Below are positions 10,761-22,140 of a stretch of 64,000 bases of DNA, piece by piece. The translations under genes and the position numbers were made by a program. The stretch is from Anisodus tanguticus (lineage: Eukaryota; Streptophyta; Magnoliopsida; Solanales; Solanaceae). The stretch spans positions 14,841,501 through 14,905,500 of the forward strand of contig CM067556.1 in assembly GCA_034509755.1 (NCBI GenBank), written 5' to 3'. The first letter of the stretch is position 1. Each line of letters begins with the position of its first letter. The notes beneath the pieces are model-generated. The model made no database searches. It was not told the DNA's origin and worked only from the letters and a program-made list of their open reading frames with translations.

Positions 10761-11490
10761 ATATTTTCCCGAATTTGACTGCTAAGTAACACCCTTCATT
10801 TGGATTATTTCAGCGATTGTACTACTACAAATATTAAATTGGAAGGTATGGATATCAATCTGTTAATTGTTTATTTATTTGTTGATTTTTTAAGTTAAGA
10901 CTCAATCTGTTGATTTAATTGACCTATATCTGTCCATAGCAATTTTTGTGTCTCTTGACTAATCTACAATTAGGGAAAGTGCCCACAGTTTCTTTTTTTT
11001 CCAGTGGAAAGTGCAATAGTTACCATTCTGTTTCTGTGGGCAGCACAGAATTTACACAAGAAGATATCTGACAATGTTACAAGTTCGAAATCCAACAATC
11101 TTGTGATCACTGCTATTTTACACGTAAACTTCTAATTCGGTTCTCTATTAACTAGGTACAAGTTCAAGCTAGGGAAGGAAAACATTAATAGAAAGCTGGA
11201 GTTGAACTTAAAGGTAATATTTGGATATCAAACGCCACACACATAAGAGAATTTCTAGTATTTTGTTTAATATTAAAACTTATGGGGTATAGCTTTTTTT
11301 TTCTTTCAAATCTATAAATAAAATGCATGAGAGTAAACATATTTGCTTTTAAAAAAGAAGGGTAAAAACAAGGATCACCATAAGCTTTAATGGAGCATTT
11401 CTAATTCAATTGGTGGGGTAAGGCCCCGCCATACCATCATTTCTCCTTTCAGTAACCAATTAGTACTAATAAGTGTAAAAATGTCACTAT

Positions 11491-11659
11491 ACAACAACAA
11501 CATACCCTGTGAAATCCCACAATGTATGGTCTGATGAGGTAGAGTGTACCCAAACTTTATCTCTATCTTGATAGGTAGAGCGGTTGTTTCCGAGAGACTC
11601 TCGGCTCAAGATAAAGCAGAAGCTCAAATAAAGTAAGACAAACAAAGTGAGTAAGTCAG
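11491..11659 (-). mobile_element. TS/RTE-like SINE (minus orientation) with 19-bp target duplication
   Basis: Read on the minus strand it contains CTTGAGCCGAGAGTCTCTCGG, a 'tctacct..aagatagagataaagtttgggtacac' block, a 'cagaccatacattgtggg' block and a GTTGTTGTTGT tail, the hallmark 3' end of Solanaceae TS-type SINEs and related RTE LINEs. It is bracketed by agtgtaaaaatgtcactat (11472-11490) and agtgtaaaaatatcactat (11660-11678), a 19-bp duplication with one mismatch. Confidence 0.82.
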
Positions 11660-12341
11660 AGTGTAAAAATATCACTATCAAAAATGAAATTACCCATTAC
11701 CCCTTTAATTAAATAAATAGCGATTGATGCTAAAGCAGTACCTAGACGGCTAGACTTTAGCTAGATATTTTTCCAAAGAAGAATGAAATTATTGTTCAAA
11801 GTTATCCACCAATAATTCAAAGTATTTTCTGTAGCTTTTTATTTTTAACTTGTTTAAAATAAATATTAATGTATAAATTCATACAAAAGATTTAATTCAT
11901 TAATCTTAGTAATTAGTGATATCTTTTTTTCGGAACACATTTCTTTGTGTTCTATTTCCGGATTTAGAGTGTTTTCCTATCTCAGTTTATTGTCATAATT
12001 TCTTGTTTAGATTTTCATAGAGAAATTTTATATTTATTAATTTAAAAATAATTTATTTTTTCATAACTTTTAGCAAGTGAAGAATCAAAAGGAGTGGAGA
12101 AATAAAAATCGGAAGTGGATATAGGGTAGGAAGCAAAAAATGGATAAGGATGAAGACTAAACCAAAAAAGGATGAGTAGGTTGTGGGTTGGTATCCAAGT
12201 GTCTGTTTTTCTCGAATTATCTATTGTCCCATCCTATTCTTTTGGTTACAGTATTAAAAAAAATGGAAAATGTACAGTGGTAATACTGTAACTTTTAGGG
12301 GAGACCATGATGGAATTAATTTTGGTCAATAATGAGACACT

Positions 12342-12742
12342 AAGGGTAGTTTGGTACGATGGATAACGAAAAGTATTTTTGAATTCATTTTATCTCTTAT
12401 TTAGTTACTAATCATAAAATAAATTATATTAGGATTAAAATCGTATCCGGATAAGTTATTTTTGGCAAAGGGTGGAATAATGATTTCAAGATTAGTTATC
12501 CCATGATCAAATGATAAAAATGATAAAAATAGCCATGAGGTCCCGCGAAACTCCTATCTACTAAATAAGGTGGATGATATTTTTATAAACAAACAATCTC
12601 TTATTAAAAATAATGTAATACATATTATCTTTAATACAACAAATTAAATAATTAATAAAAAATAATATTAGAATACTTAATTTCTACATAACTAATTCAA
12701 ATATAATTAATTCTAGCATAACTTGTCTTCAAATCAAACGCT
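12342..12742. mobile_element. Probable MITE with GTTTGG-type ends
   Basis: Starts 'aagggtagtttggtacg' and ends 'cttcaaatcaaacgcttt', an imperfect inverted pair. The interior is AT-rich and non-coding. Family and target duplication not resolved. Confidence 0.4.
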
Positions 12743-13966
12743 TTGGTGAAGGGGCAGGGAAGTAGTTCTCCATAGTTTCTGAACTTACTCTTGTTGCTAC
12801 GGTGTTGTTCCATCATTTACCACTACTTGATGAGCAAGAGACATAGGCTTGACACCTAAGTATCATTCAGATTTGGTTTTGGAATCCGATTTTATAAACA
12901 AAATAAAATTATTTATCTTCCTCTGATTTGCTTGTCATGATTGTCATAATACAGAACATTATGTAGTGATTTACACTGAAGTTGGTGATCTGACTTGAGT
13001 AATATTTTCAATTTCAAGAGACGAGATATAGTACTCTTTATTTCTTTTTAATACTCTCCTCTGATTGGCTTGTCATGATTATTAGAAATAATTGTTCGAA
13101 AATGCTTACTATCATTTTATAAGATCAAAATAAAATTATTATCTTTTTTCATTTTTACCCCTACTCTAGTGAGTAGGAAGATAAATTATTGTTGTGGTAA
13201 ATGGAAGAATAGTAAGTATTAAATTGAAAACAAAGAATAAATAAAGGTAATTTAATTATAGTTGATGTTTTTTAAGTATAGTATAAAAGGAAAATTGGAT
13301 GGAGTCAGGGGCGGATCAACATGCATCTGAGGGGTGTCAACCGATACCTCTTTTCTGAAAAATTATATTGTATAGATATAATAAAGAGAATTTTTTTATG
13401 TATATATATCATGTGTTGAATCTCCTTAATTTCTTCGTATATTTAATTTTTCATACTTTCATACCTCTTAGTATAAATCTTAGTTCGGTCAATGGATGGA
13501 GTAGTTTAGCATTGACTTTGCACTCTGTCAAAGACATCATTTATTAAGCATTTATTTTATGAAGTTATCACTATATTAATCTAAATTGACTGATATTACT
13601 TCAATAAGTTGGAAAATAATTGTTTAACTATAAAGATAAAATTGTACAAAGGTAGAGATAAAATGTGCAATACATTCTATCATTTCAGATCTCATTTTGT
13701 GAGATTACAATGATAAGTTATTGTTGTTGATAAAGAGAATTGAAAAAAAAAAAACTTTCTTAATCATAGTCCTACACCGACTTGCCCAGCTTCCAAGTAT
13801 TGGACCTTTTTCCAAGTATCCTCTCAATTACCTACAAGGTCCATAAACATGAACTCTTAAAATGCCTTAATAGCCCAACTTTTCATTCTTCCCATGAAAC
13901 ATATAAACTTTGGTACTAATCATAAAGCATGTACTTACCAAAAAAAATAATCATAAAGCATGTATG
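12743..13966. other. Intergenic AT-rich stretch
   Basis: No gene. A MITE-like end ('caggggcggatcaacatgcatctgaggggtg', given in part) occurs near 13307-13335, resembling the GGGGCGGATC-type ends of common Solanaceae MITEs, but I cannot place its partner end. Confidence 0.35.
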
Positions 13967-13979
13967 AAAACGAACAGAA

Positions 13980-14208
13980 TATACCGTGTATATTCCTTTA
14001 TTCTTCTTATTGAATGAATATGTATATGTATAAATTATAATCTCCAAATATGGAAAAATTTATTCCTACTATACTTTTAAATCCTAATTCTACTTGTACA
14101 AGAATTCTTCAATTATGGTAATTATACAACATAATTTAATACTTCTATTTGTGGTACAAGACTAGCTGAAATCGTGTATATCATAGGGATATACACGGTA
14201 TATTCTCA
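13980..14208 (-). repeat. E3 3' LTR
   Basis: About 90% identical by eye to 18692-18924 from ttcttcttattgaatgaat onward. The outermost 25 bases (tataccgtgtatattcc...) differ from the other LTR and mirror the opposite LTR end. Compared with E4, a TA dinucleotide is missing at the inner end (TGAGAA versus TGATAGAA). Confidence 0.85.
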
Positions 14209-14299
14209 CACCCCCGCAGTCATAGCGGACGGTTGTCGTACGCTGAGACTGTCCCTAAAATCTTCAAATAAAACCGAGGGAAGACCCTTCGTAAAGATG

Positions 14300-15358
14300 T
14301 CAGCAATTTGGTATCGTGAGGGCAGATGTAAGACGCGTACTTAGCCACGAGCGACCTTTTCGCGGACAAAGTGAATATCCATCTCGATATGTTTAGTGCG
14401 TTGATGTTGGATCAGATTGCCATAAAGATAAACTGCACTAACATTATCACAATAGACCAAGGTAGCTTTCTGAATAGGAAAGTGTAGTTCTAATAAAATA
14501 TTACGCAACAAACATGATTCTGACACCACATTCGCCATGCCTCGATACTCGGCCTCTGCACTGGATCGTGGTAATGTAGCTTGTCGTTTTGCATACCACG
14601 AGACCAAGTTATCCCCAAGAAACATACAATAACCAGAAGTCGAGCGTCTGGTATCAGGACAGTCACCTCAATCAACATATGTATAAGACACAAGTGTAGA
14701 AACTGACGTAGGATACAAGTGCAAGCCATAATCAAGTGTGCCCTGGATGTATCGTATAATGCATTTGAGCGCATTCATATGCTCAATCCGTGGATCATGC
14801 ATAAACAAACACACATGTTGAACCGCATAAGTAATATCAAGCCTTGTGAAAGTAAGATACTGAAGTGCCCCTACAAGGCTGCGATAGTGGGTGGGATCCT
14901 CGTACTTAGTGCTAGATATAGCACTCAGCTACGGGTTAGTATCAACCGGAGTAGAAGTAGATTTACAAGATGACATACCAGCTCTTTCAATGATCTCAGC
15001 GGCATACTTCATTTGTGATAAAAACAGACCACCTGAGAAGTGTCATGATAGATTTGCGTAGATTATCATACGAAGCATTCAATATAATATCATCGACATA
15101 CAATAAAATGTATGTAATAGAAGTACCACGATGATAGATAAAGAGAGAATGCTCAGACTTGCTGTGAGAAAACCCAATAGAAGATACATAATCTGCAAAC
15201 CTTTTATACGAAGCTCGTGAGGCCTGCTTAAGTCCATACAAAGACTTCTTCAGCAAACAGACATGATGAGGATGTTTGAGATCTCGAAAACCCAAGGGCT
15301 GATGCATATAAACTGTCTCCTTAAGATCACCGTGTAAAAAAATATTTTTCACATCCAA
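14300..15358 (-). pseudogene. E3 RT and RNase H remnant
   Basis: RT: MDVKNIFLHGDLKETVYMHQ at the start of the minus reading at 15358, KKSLYGLKQASRA, and an intact YVDD box (ILLYVDDIIL, near 15090). RNase H: GDNLVSWYAKRQATLPRSSA with AEAEYRGMA (14540-14615) and YCDNVSAVYL, KHIEMDIHFVREKVARG (14341-14460). A stop interrupts just after the latter; frames change between blocks. E4 retains a fragment of the same RNase H segment. Confidence 0.88.
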
Positions 15359-15502
15359 CTGATGAATGAGTCATGATTTGGAGAGAGCCAAACTGAGAAC
15401 AGTACGAATAGTAGCTGGTTTGACCACCGGACTAAACGTTTCACCACAATCCACGCCAACTTGTTGAGTTTTACCATCACATACAAGACGAGTCTTATGC
15501 CC

Positions 15503-16321
15503 TCAAAGAACCGTCAATTTTTTTTTATGAGTAAAAATCCACATAGATCGAATAATATTAACACTGGAATGACCGGGCACCAACTCCCACGTCTTATTTT
15601 TAATAAGAGCATTATATTCGTCAGTCATAGCCAATTTCCAATTCGGGTCATTTAATGCGGACACATGGTTACGCGGGAGTGGGGATTTAAGGACATTAGA
15701 ATTGAGATTAAAATACCATTTTGGTTTTAAAATATCCCTTTGACTACGAGTAATGGGCCCTTGACTCGAGGAGGAATTGGATGGATTTTGGGCAATATGT
15801 GGAATGGGGACGGACTGTGGGCCTGCTGGCCCAATAACTAGAACATGAGTCGACGATGGAAGTGGAGTGGGTCGTAGAGGCTGTTTTGGCCCAGATGGTG
15901 AAATAGGGAATGAAGCCGAGCCACCATTGAGCTGAATCGGCGGAACAATATCGAGAATGGTACTGGGCCGCGATTTAGGCCCATCAGGCGGGCCAGCAGA
16001 AACTGTGGCTATGGGAAGTTGTGGGTCGGCTGACGGATTTTGGTCATGGGTCAAGTCGGATAAATTGTACATACTATACGGCGAGACTCCGTCATCCAAA
16101 AAATTATACAAACTAGGCACGGAACTACATACTTTAGCAAACGGAAATTGAGTTTCATCAAAAATCACATGGCGACTAATAATGATTTTATTGGAGGATA
16201 AATCAAAACACTTGTAATCACGATGATTAGATGGGTAACTCAAAAACACACAAGGGGGTAGAACGGGCTTGAAGTTTGTTAATTGTAGTAGATGGAAAAA
16301 GAGGATAGCATAAACACTCAA
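15503..16321 (-). pseudogene. E3 integrase C-terminus / RT N-terminus segment
   Basis: A 272-codon open stretch. It contains the region after the integrase core (CVFLSYPSNHRDYKCFDLSS, VIFDETQFPF), a long Pro/Ser-rich linker as usual between copia integrase and RT, then the RT entry LNDPNWKLAMTDEYNALIKN and TWELVP. It ends in a frameshift just inside RT. Confidence 0.85.
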
Positions 16322-17466
16322 ACACCCTAAGATGAGAATACGAAGGATCTCGTTGGAGAAGATATTTAAGTGGGGAATTATATGCTAGATTTTTATTGGG
16401 AAGGATGTTAAGGGGGTGAGTAACCATTTGTAGAGCATGATGCCAAAAGAAATGAGGTACGAAAGCATGGGCCAATAAAGTTAGGACAATATTATTAATG
16501 GTACGAATTTTTCGTTTGGCTTTCCCATTTTGTGAGGACGTATGAGGACAAGAGAAATGAAAAATTATGCCATTAGCATAACAAAATTCCCAAAACAACC
16601 CATTACCATATTCTTTGCCATTATCACATTGAATATATTTTTTTCCGTTCGAATTGGGTACGAATGAATGCTCTAAATTTTAAGAATGTGAAAAAAACTT
16701 GAGATTTTTTCGCTAACGGAAAGGTCCATAAAAAATTAGAATAATCATCCAAAAATAGAACATAATAATGATGGCCCAAAGAACTTAGAACGGGAGATGT
16801 CCATAAATCACGATGAATAATGTCAAAAGGCATCAAAGTACGAGAAGTAGAGGCTACAAATGGTAATCTAACGTGTTTCCCTAACGGACAGGAATGACAA
16901 ATATGAGTATTACGCGTACCCTTACAAGAAATAAAATTATTTTTATGCAAGGAAGAAATAATTGATGACCCAGGATGACCCAAACGTGCATGCCATAAGG
17001 AAGGAGCTAAAACTGCAAATGTCGACGGCATGGCTTGACTCAAGGAAGTTGTGGTGGTTATGATTGGATAAAGATCTCCCCTACTATTGCATCTCATGAA
17101 AGGTATCCCCATTTTGAAATTCTTCACAGAAAATCCAAATGGATCAAAATTAACAGAAAATCCAAATGGATCAAAATTAACAGAAACTCAATTATCAGTG
17201 GTGAATTTTTGGACAGACACCAAATTTTTAATTAAGTTAGGGGCATGAAGGGTATTTTTCAAGACAAGAGGTGGATATGGGGGAGACAAAGTTGTATGAC
17301 TGTAACTACGAATTGGAACCGAGTTGGGATTACCAACAATAATGCCACGATTTTTGCTCAAATTGAAATAAGACGAGAGAGTACCTTGATCGGACGTCAA
17401 GTGAGAAGTGGCGTCGTTGTCCATGTACCAATTCGCGTCTGGAGGATTTAATCCAAGTGTATGCAT
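16227..17466 (-). pseudogene. E3 protease and integrase remnant
   Basis: Protease region near 17400-17430 reads MDNDATSHLTS where the family has DTGATSHLT, so the catalytic D-T-G triad is lost. GAG-pre-integrase: SLWHARLGHPGSS and CHSCPLGKHVRLPF. Integrase: FDIIHRDLW and VLFLDDYSNFLW, then a frameshift before the CDNGKEYGNG segment. The last catalytic glutamate is lysine (QNGKAKRKIRT, near 16540). A 27-bp tandem duplication sits at about 17133-17186. Confidence 0.85.
17133..17186. repeat. 27-bp tandem duplication inside E3 pol
   Basis: 'gaaaatccaaatggatcaaa' plus 'attaaca' occurs twice back to back. 27 bases keeps frame, adding nine codons. It lies between the protease and the GAG-pre-integrase domain and probably arose by slippage. 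Confidence 0.88.
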
Positions 17467-18561
17467 GGCGGCCTCAATATCGGTAGGTGTCGTGATCAGA
17501 TTCGAGCCCGCAGCATTGAAGGCCTGCGGAGGCCGAGGTCCAAGCAGACCGGCCTGCTGACCCGACCCGGAACGTTGCTGGTTATTGCCGTAAGAACTCG
17601 AGAAATTGGGCTGGACCGGGGCCTAGTTTCCCTAGAAATAACTGGAGGGTAGTAGGCGGGATCACCACCGGCCGGCCGGGTCCGTGCCCATTGCCAAGGG
17701 GCCCAGTGCTGAGACCATGCGGGATGGGGCACAGTACCCCGAGGCCCACTGCCAGCTTTTGCTACTGTTCCGTATGTCGCTATTGTTGCTGCCGCGATGT
17801 TTGCCATTATTTTTACGATTTTGACCCTTTTTGTCGCCAACGTTGTTGCGGTTTTTGCCCTAATTGTCAACAAAACCGTGAGAATTATCGAATGTAGTCA
17901 TCATCACCACGGAACTTGCGCATGTAGCCGCCTTTTTTGCCAAGCCGGCTTCTTCTAACGTTAGCATCGAACGAGCTTGTTAAAAAGGTGGAAGTGGATT
18001 ACTTTGACGGAGTAGAGTCCCAATGCCATTATAGGCCTTAGATAGGCCTGCAACCATTTATAGAACAAGACGATTATTGGTAACATGCGCTCCAACGTTA
18101 CGGAGTTGGTACGCCAATTCCTTGAGCCGTTTACAATAAGCTGAAACATTTGGGAAATCTTCCATACCGACTTGTGAAAATTCTTGCTCAAAAGTGACAA
18201 CTCGGGAATGTTTGTTATCCAGGAATATATCACGCAATCTATTCCAGGTAGCCATAGCCGTAGTGTCTGGTTCAATGATCGTCTGTAAAAGGTCGGTAGA
18301 AATAGTGGAGTAAATCCACTGAAGGACGGTAGCATCAAGGGTTATCCATAACTTAGGATCCTCATCGGGTATAGGTACATCTGTTGTACCAGGTGCCGGA
18401 GGAAGTATGTAATTGAGGACTTGATGGGAGAGTGCCTGAATTTTGAACAATTCCGCCCACGTCGTATATTGGACGTTTTCCATCTCAAGAACAACATGAA
18501 TGTAGTTCTTGATATTGGAGATAGCAAGGGCAGGAGGAAACATGTTCTTCGAGGTAGACAT
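17467..18561 (-). pseudogene. E3 gag remnant
   Basis: The start at 18561 opens a 167-codon frame of the copia gag UBN2 type: NYIHVVLEMENVQYTTWAEL, DATVLQWIYSTIS, then TAMATWNRLRDIF, VVTFEQEFSQ and AYCKRLKELAYQL. After 18058 the frame shifts and the rest (to about 17467) is Arg/Pro/Ala-rich without a recognisable zinc knuckle. Confidence 0.85.
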
Positions 18562-18679
18562 AACGAAAGAACAATAATTTAGGAGGGATTATAGAAGGAA
18601 ATTTGGAAAAAGAAAGAGAAAGGATGGTCAGAATCCGAGAACAATTTTGGGAGAGGAGCGGAAGTATTTTAGTCCTAGA

Positions 18680-18691
18680 CTTCTGATACCA
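18680..18691 (-). other. E3 primer binding site (tRNA-iMet type)
   Basis: Minus strand TGGTATCAGAAG immediately follows the 5' LTR. It matches the canonical plant copia primer site complementary to the 3' end of initiator tRNA-Met. This is the contrast case for E1 and E2. Confidence 0.88.
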
Positions 18692-18924
18692 TATAAGAAA
18701 TAATCTCTTGATTCTTCTTATTGAATGAATAGGTATATATACAAATTACAATCTCCAAATATGAAAAATCCTATTCCTACTATACTTCTAAATCCTAATT
18801 CTACTTGTACAAGAATTCTTCAATTATGATAATTATACAACATAATTTAATAATACTTCTATTTGTGGTACAAGACTAGCCGAAACCACGTATACCATAG
18901 GGATATACACGGTATATTCTATCA
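18692..18924 (-). repeat. E3 5' LTR, 233 bp
   Basis: Minus strand starts TGATAGAATATACCG, ends next to the primer site. The same start (TGATAGAA) recurs in E4, showing the two share an LTR family. Confidence 0.88.
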
Positions 18925-18929
18925 AAAAC

Positions 18930-19900
18930 CATAACCTTCACTAAGGCATCATTCAGTTCAGAAAAAATAAGTGTTTCAAACATACTAATATTTAACTCAT
19001 GGAAGAATTTATAACATGCATGGAATCATTTTCAACAAGAACCTTCAATTCAACACTTGGAATAAGATAGAAAACATTTATATCATGTCAAACTAGCATT
19101 TAAAGCAAGACTTAGGGAAAATATGGATAATGCATGCAAACTCACTTGTTACCATGAGCATACATTAACGTTTAAGCATTTGAGACATTTTAACGAACGC
19201 TTGCAAGGCATGAACTTTGAAGAATTCTTAAGCTCTTGTATATGGAGAGACGGAAAATATCTCATTCCCCCCATTTATCAATTTCTTTGATACACCTCTA
19301 TTTTCGAAACGTTCTAAACTACTACTATATGATATCATTAAATCATGTCATTATATTGTCCAACTGTTGTTTCATTATATTATTTCGCTACCATAAATAA
19401 AATACAAAAGTTAAATTAATTACTTAAATCTTAAACTTTATGTTCAATAAAATATTGTCATGTATATAGAATGAAGAGAGGAACATATTTGGGAGTAAAA
19501 CATAAGTTACTCATAGAGGCTCTTTATTATCAGTATCTTAGTTCCTTCAAGGACGGCCAAACAAATGAATCAAGTTATCACAAAATACAAAACCAAAGGC
19601 TACGCCAAGAAAGCTCCATCCTTCTTATTTTTTAGTTTTACTTTGCAATATCCACCAAATTATAACTCCACATTGGCACATTACAGTGATTCAACTGAGA
19701 AAGCGACTTCCAAGAAACATACAACTAAAAAAATTCCAAACTTTGCACTCAATTTCAATGTTGGTTCCGAGCGATTCCAATAATTTCTGTCAATGCAGGA
19801 AATATAAAAATCTATCAATGTTGGATCTTCAACTTTTATACTCAAACCAAAAAAGTAGTAAACACAAGGATTTTACTATATATCCAGAGGCCAATGTGTG
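18930..19900. other. Intergenic stretch upstream of the 19960 gene
   Basis: AT-rich, no gene supported. Contains the promoter of the next gene at its right end. The open frames at 19565 and 19686 have no protein-like features. Confidence 0.4.
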
Positions 19901-19907
19901 TATATAA
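19901..19907 (+). promoter_or_regulatory. TATA box of the 19960 gene
   Basis: gtgTATATAAgg lies 53-59 bases before the start codon. Confidence 0.55.
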
Positions 19908-19959
19908 GGTCATATTCGGGTAACATATTTGTTCATTAATTAAAACTATATCAAGCAGC

Positions 19960-20436
19960 ATGACAAAGAAAAAATCACCAATTCATGCCAGAGATTCTGT
20001 ATCAGGCGATTCACTCTCATTTGCAGGCATGGTGTGTATCCAGGACGTTTCCGCGGTTCAGGCACAGAGCAACATGCCCTCGAGTACTCGAGCCAAAAAC
20101 GAAACAGAGTTTGAATTTGGTCATGTAACTCACAATATAACCACTGTTAATCAAACTAGTAACAACTCATGTCCTGCTGATATTTTGTTCTACAAGGGTC
20201 AACTCTTACCACAAGCTATTCAATTACCACAGCCAAATCAAGCTCAAGTGCTCAAGCAATCCAATACAGAAAAGGATTTTCCAACAGCCAGAAACAACAG
20301 CAAGAGCAGCGTGAATAAAAAGGAAGCAACTGGAGGGCAATCATTTGGTCAGAAAATTTTACGTTTTGCGACCCCTTGTAGAGACTGTCATGCCACGGAA
20401 ACAATTCCATCTACAAAACCACAAGCACTAGAATGA
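19960..20436 (+). CDS. Plant-specific 158-aa protein of unknown function
   Basis: Single-exon frame, start chosen as the first ATG after a well-placed TATA box. I do not recognise a characterised family. The segment EFEFGHVTH (about residues 50-58) followed by PADILFYKGQLLPQ (about 73-86) resembles a pattern (FEF ... PAD-LF--G-LLP) found in several small plant proteins, including the group of membrane-associated kinase regulators. It is only a resemblance. The N-terminus is Ser/Lys-rich, the middle Asn/Gln-rich, the C-terminus has CRDCH. No signal peptide or membrane span; probably a soluble or peripheral protein. Codon use and length support a real gene. Could alternatively be a fragment of a longer one. 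Confidence 0.72.
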   Translation: MTKKKSPIHARDSVSGDSLSFAGMVCIQDVSAVQAQSNMPSSTRAKNETEFEFGHVTHNITTVNQTSNNSCPADILFYKGQLLPQAIQLPQPNQAQVLKQSNTEKDFPTARNNSKSSVNKKEATGGQSFGQKILRFATPCRDCHATETIPSTKPQALE

Positions 20437-21090
20437 TCAAGCACAAGTGCACAACATAGTTCCACATGACACTTTGTGTTTGGTAAGATGGAAATCAAGA
20501 TATTAATTTAAGATTGATAATAATGTTAGCAAATCAAGATAGTGCCTTGATGTAATCTTTTAGTATTAAAGATCGGTAATAATGTATACTTGTTGGTTGG
20601 AGCAGTGATATAAGTTAAAAGTCGTTATAGTTGCAAAGAAAACGATTTCCCCCTGGAAGTGAGACTCATTTTGCCTTTTGGTGAACAATTAGCAATGAGT
20701 ATGTGTGCAACTGCAAGCCAAACTTATGTTCCAATCAGCAATGATATAGTACTCATTTGAGCTTGCCTGATAGTACTAGGCTCATTAATTCGAGGTGCAG
20801 AATGATATAAGGCAGAAATTTCATGATTAACATTCACACTTTCATCATTAGGTTATAACTTGTAAGTCTTCATATATCAGCGCTAAAAGAATCCGTGATA
20901 TATGTATATCATGATTCAAAGTCACCAATAATATGCCTAGCTAGAAGCATTTCATGTTTGCCTGTACTCAAATAAGCTTCATTCTAAAATGTTAATCCAG
21001 AAACAATAATAATGACATGTCGAGAAGTTGAATCAATACACTGCCAAACACCTAGAATTATATATGCTCTTTCAATCCAGAGCGTGAGGT
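20437..21090. other. Non-coding stretch
   Basis: Presumed 3' region of the 19960 gene and intergenic DNA; nothing else recognised. Confidence 0.4.
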
Positions 21091-21092
21091 AG

Positions 21093-21250
21093 TGACGGAG
21101 CTAGAATTTTCAGCATAGACTATCAAAATATAAAGGAGTAAAACAACAAAAAAGCTGAGGGGAGTCAATGTATTATATATATATATATGTTTACAACTAC
21201 CGAGTGTAATTTTTCAGCGATCCTTGAATACACGTGGCTCCGCCTCACTG
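21093..21250. mobile_element. Small MITE with GGAGC-type ends
   Basis: Left 'gtgacggagctagaatttt' and right 'acgtggctccgcctcac' form an imperfect inverted pair, a pattern I know from many short Solanaceae MITEs. The body includes a (TA)n run. Confidence 0.5.
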
Positions 21251-21753
21251 AGGGTTGTTGAATCTAACATATCTTTTATTATGTCTACATACATTTTGCT
21301 GTATTTTCACATCTATAAATAGGTTTTGTTTTTTAATTTGCCAGAAGCAAAATCATATATCCAATTAGAGAGAACACGGTTTATCTCCAACTCTCCTCTC
21401 CCTCGGAAGATTTTTCGTTCATCAACAGTTATAGACCATCATGATTATTGTAGATTTGAAACTGAACAGTTATGCTATTGCACCTACAAAAGCAAATAAA
21501 ATCAGAGAGCACTTAATTAAGGCAATGCATTATATTCCAGCCCTTCAGAAATTGCAAATTAAATATTTGGGTTGGACGTTTGAAATAATTGATGCTTCAA
21601 CTTCGTATAACGTCTTTGAAGTTTATGGGTTCATGCATTAACTTTAAATTAATTGTACAATATAATTAAATTCATAATTAAATATTTATAAATATTTAAT
21701 TTTAATACATATACCAAAAATTATTGAGTTATTGTGAAAGCTTTGGATCCACC

Positions 21754-22123
21754 TATTAAAGCTAGCTAATATGAATTAATGGAGGACAGTTATTGCTCTG
21801 CCATTGAAGTTGGTGGAGCAGTTATTGAGAGAACTGAGCGAGAGAAAACAGAACTGAGAAATGAGAAATGAGAAATGAGTAAATGAGAATGCTCATCTTC
21901 CTCTGTATTGACATCGACTATATAATATATATACAAATACAATGCAAAAATATCTAAAGCTAGTCAGCTGACAGCTAAGCAAAATCATAACAAATTAACT
22001 GCCTAACTAAAGCGATAACCGACTTATCCTAATCATGTGCACTAAGCTAACCATTACATAATGATATATAAATACATATGAATGACCCAATAATAACTTA
22101 AACTATCCTGTGAACCCATAAGT
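21754..22123 (-). mobile_element. Putative solo LTR or MITE between 17-bp direct repeats
   Basis: Flanked by two exact copies of AAAGCTTTGGATCCACC (21737-21753 and 22124-22140). Read on minus it has a TATA-like tatatattatatag and a pyrimidine-rich stretch of TTTCTCA repeats (21859-21890), which is LTR-like. No terminal TG..CA pair that convinces me. A 17-bp duplication would be too long for copia. Confidence 0.3.
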
Positions 22124-22140
22124 AAAGCTTTGGATCCACC

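Larger units (their letters stand above)
13980..18924 (-). mobile_element. E3: Ty1-copia retrotransposon, decayed, two short LTRs
   Basis: Right LTR 18692-18924 is the 5' LTR and left LTR about 13980-14208 the 3' LTR. A tRNA-iMet primer site (TGGTATCAGAAG on minus, 18680-18691) follows the 5' LTR, and a purine tract (ctgcgggggtg on minus) precedes the 3' LTR. Between them lie gag, protease, integrase, RT and RNase H in the copia order, all broken. aaaac occurs at both outer sides (13967-13971 and 18925-18929) but the left one is 8 bases from my best LTR start, so the target duplication is uncertain. Confidence 0.9.

Noticed and set aside
15957..16151. Open frame on plus strand inside E3
   Set aside because: Antisense shadow of the E3 integrase/RT linker.
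21441..21641. 66-codon open frame starting MIIVDLKLNSYAI
   Set aside because: No domain, no clear promoter, no splice continuation that I could find; AT-rich neighbourhood makes such frames common.
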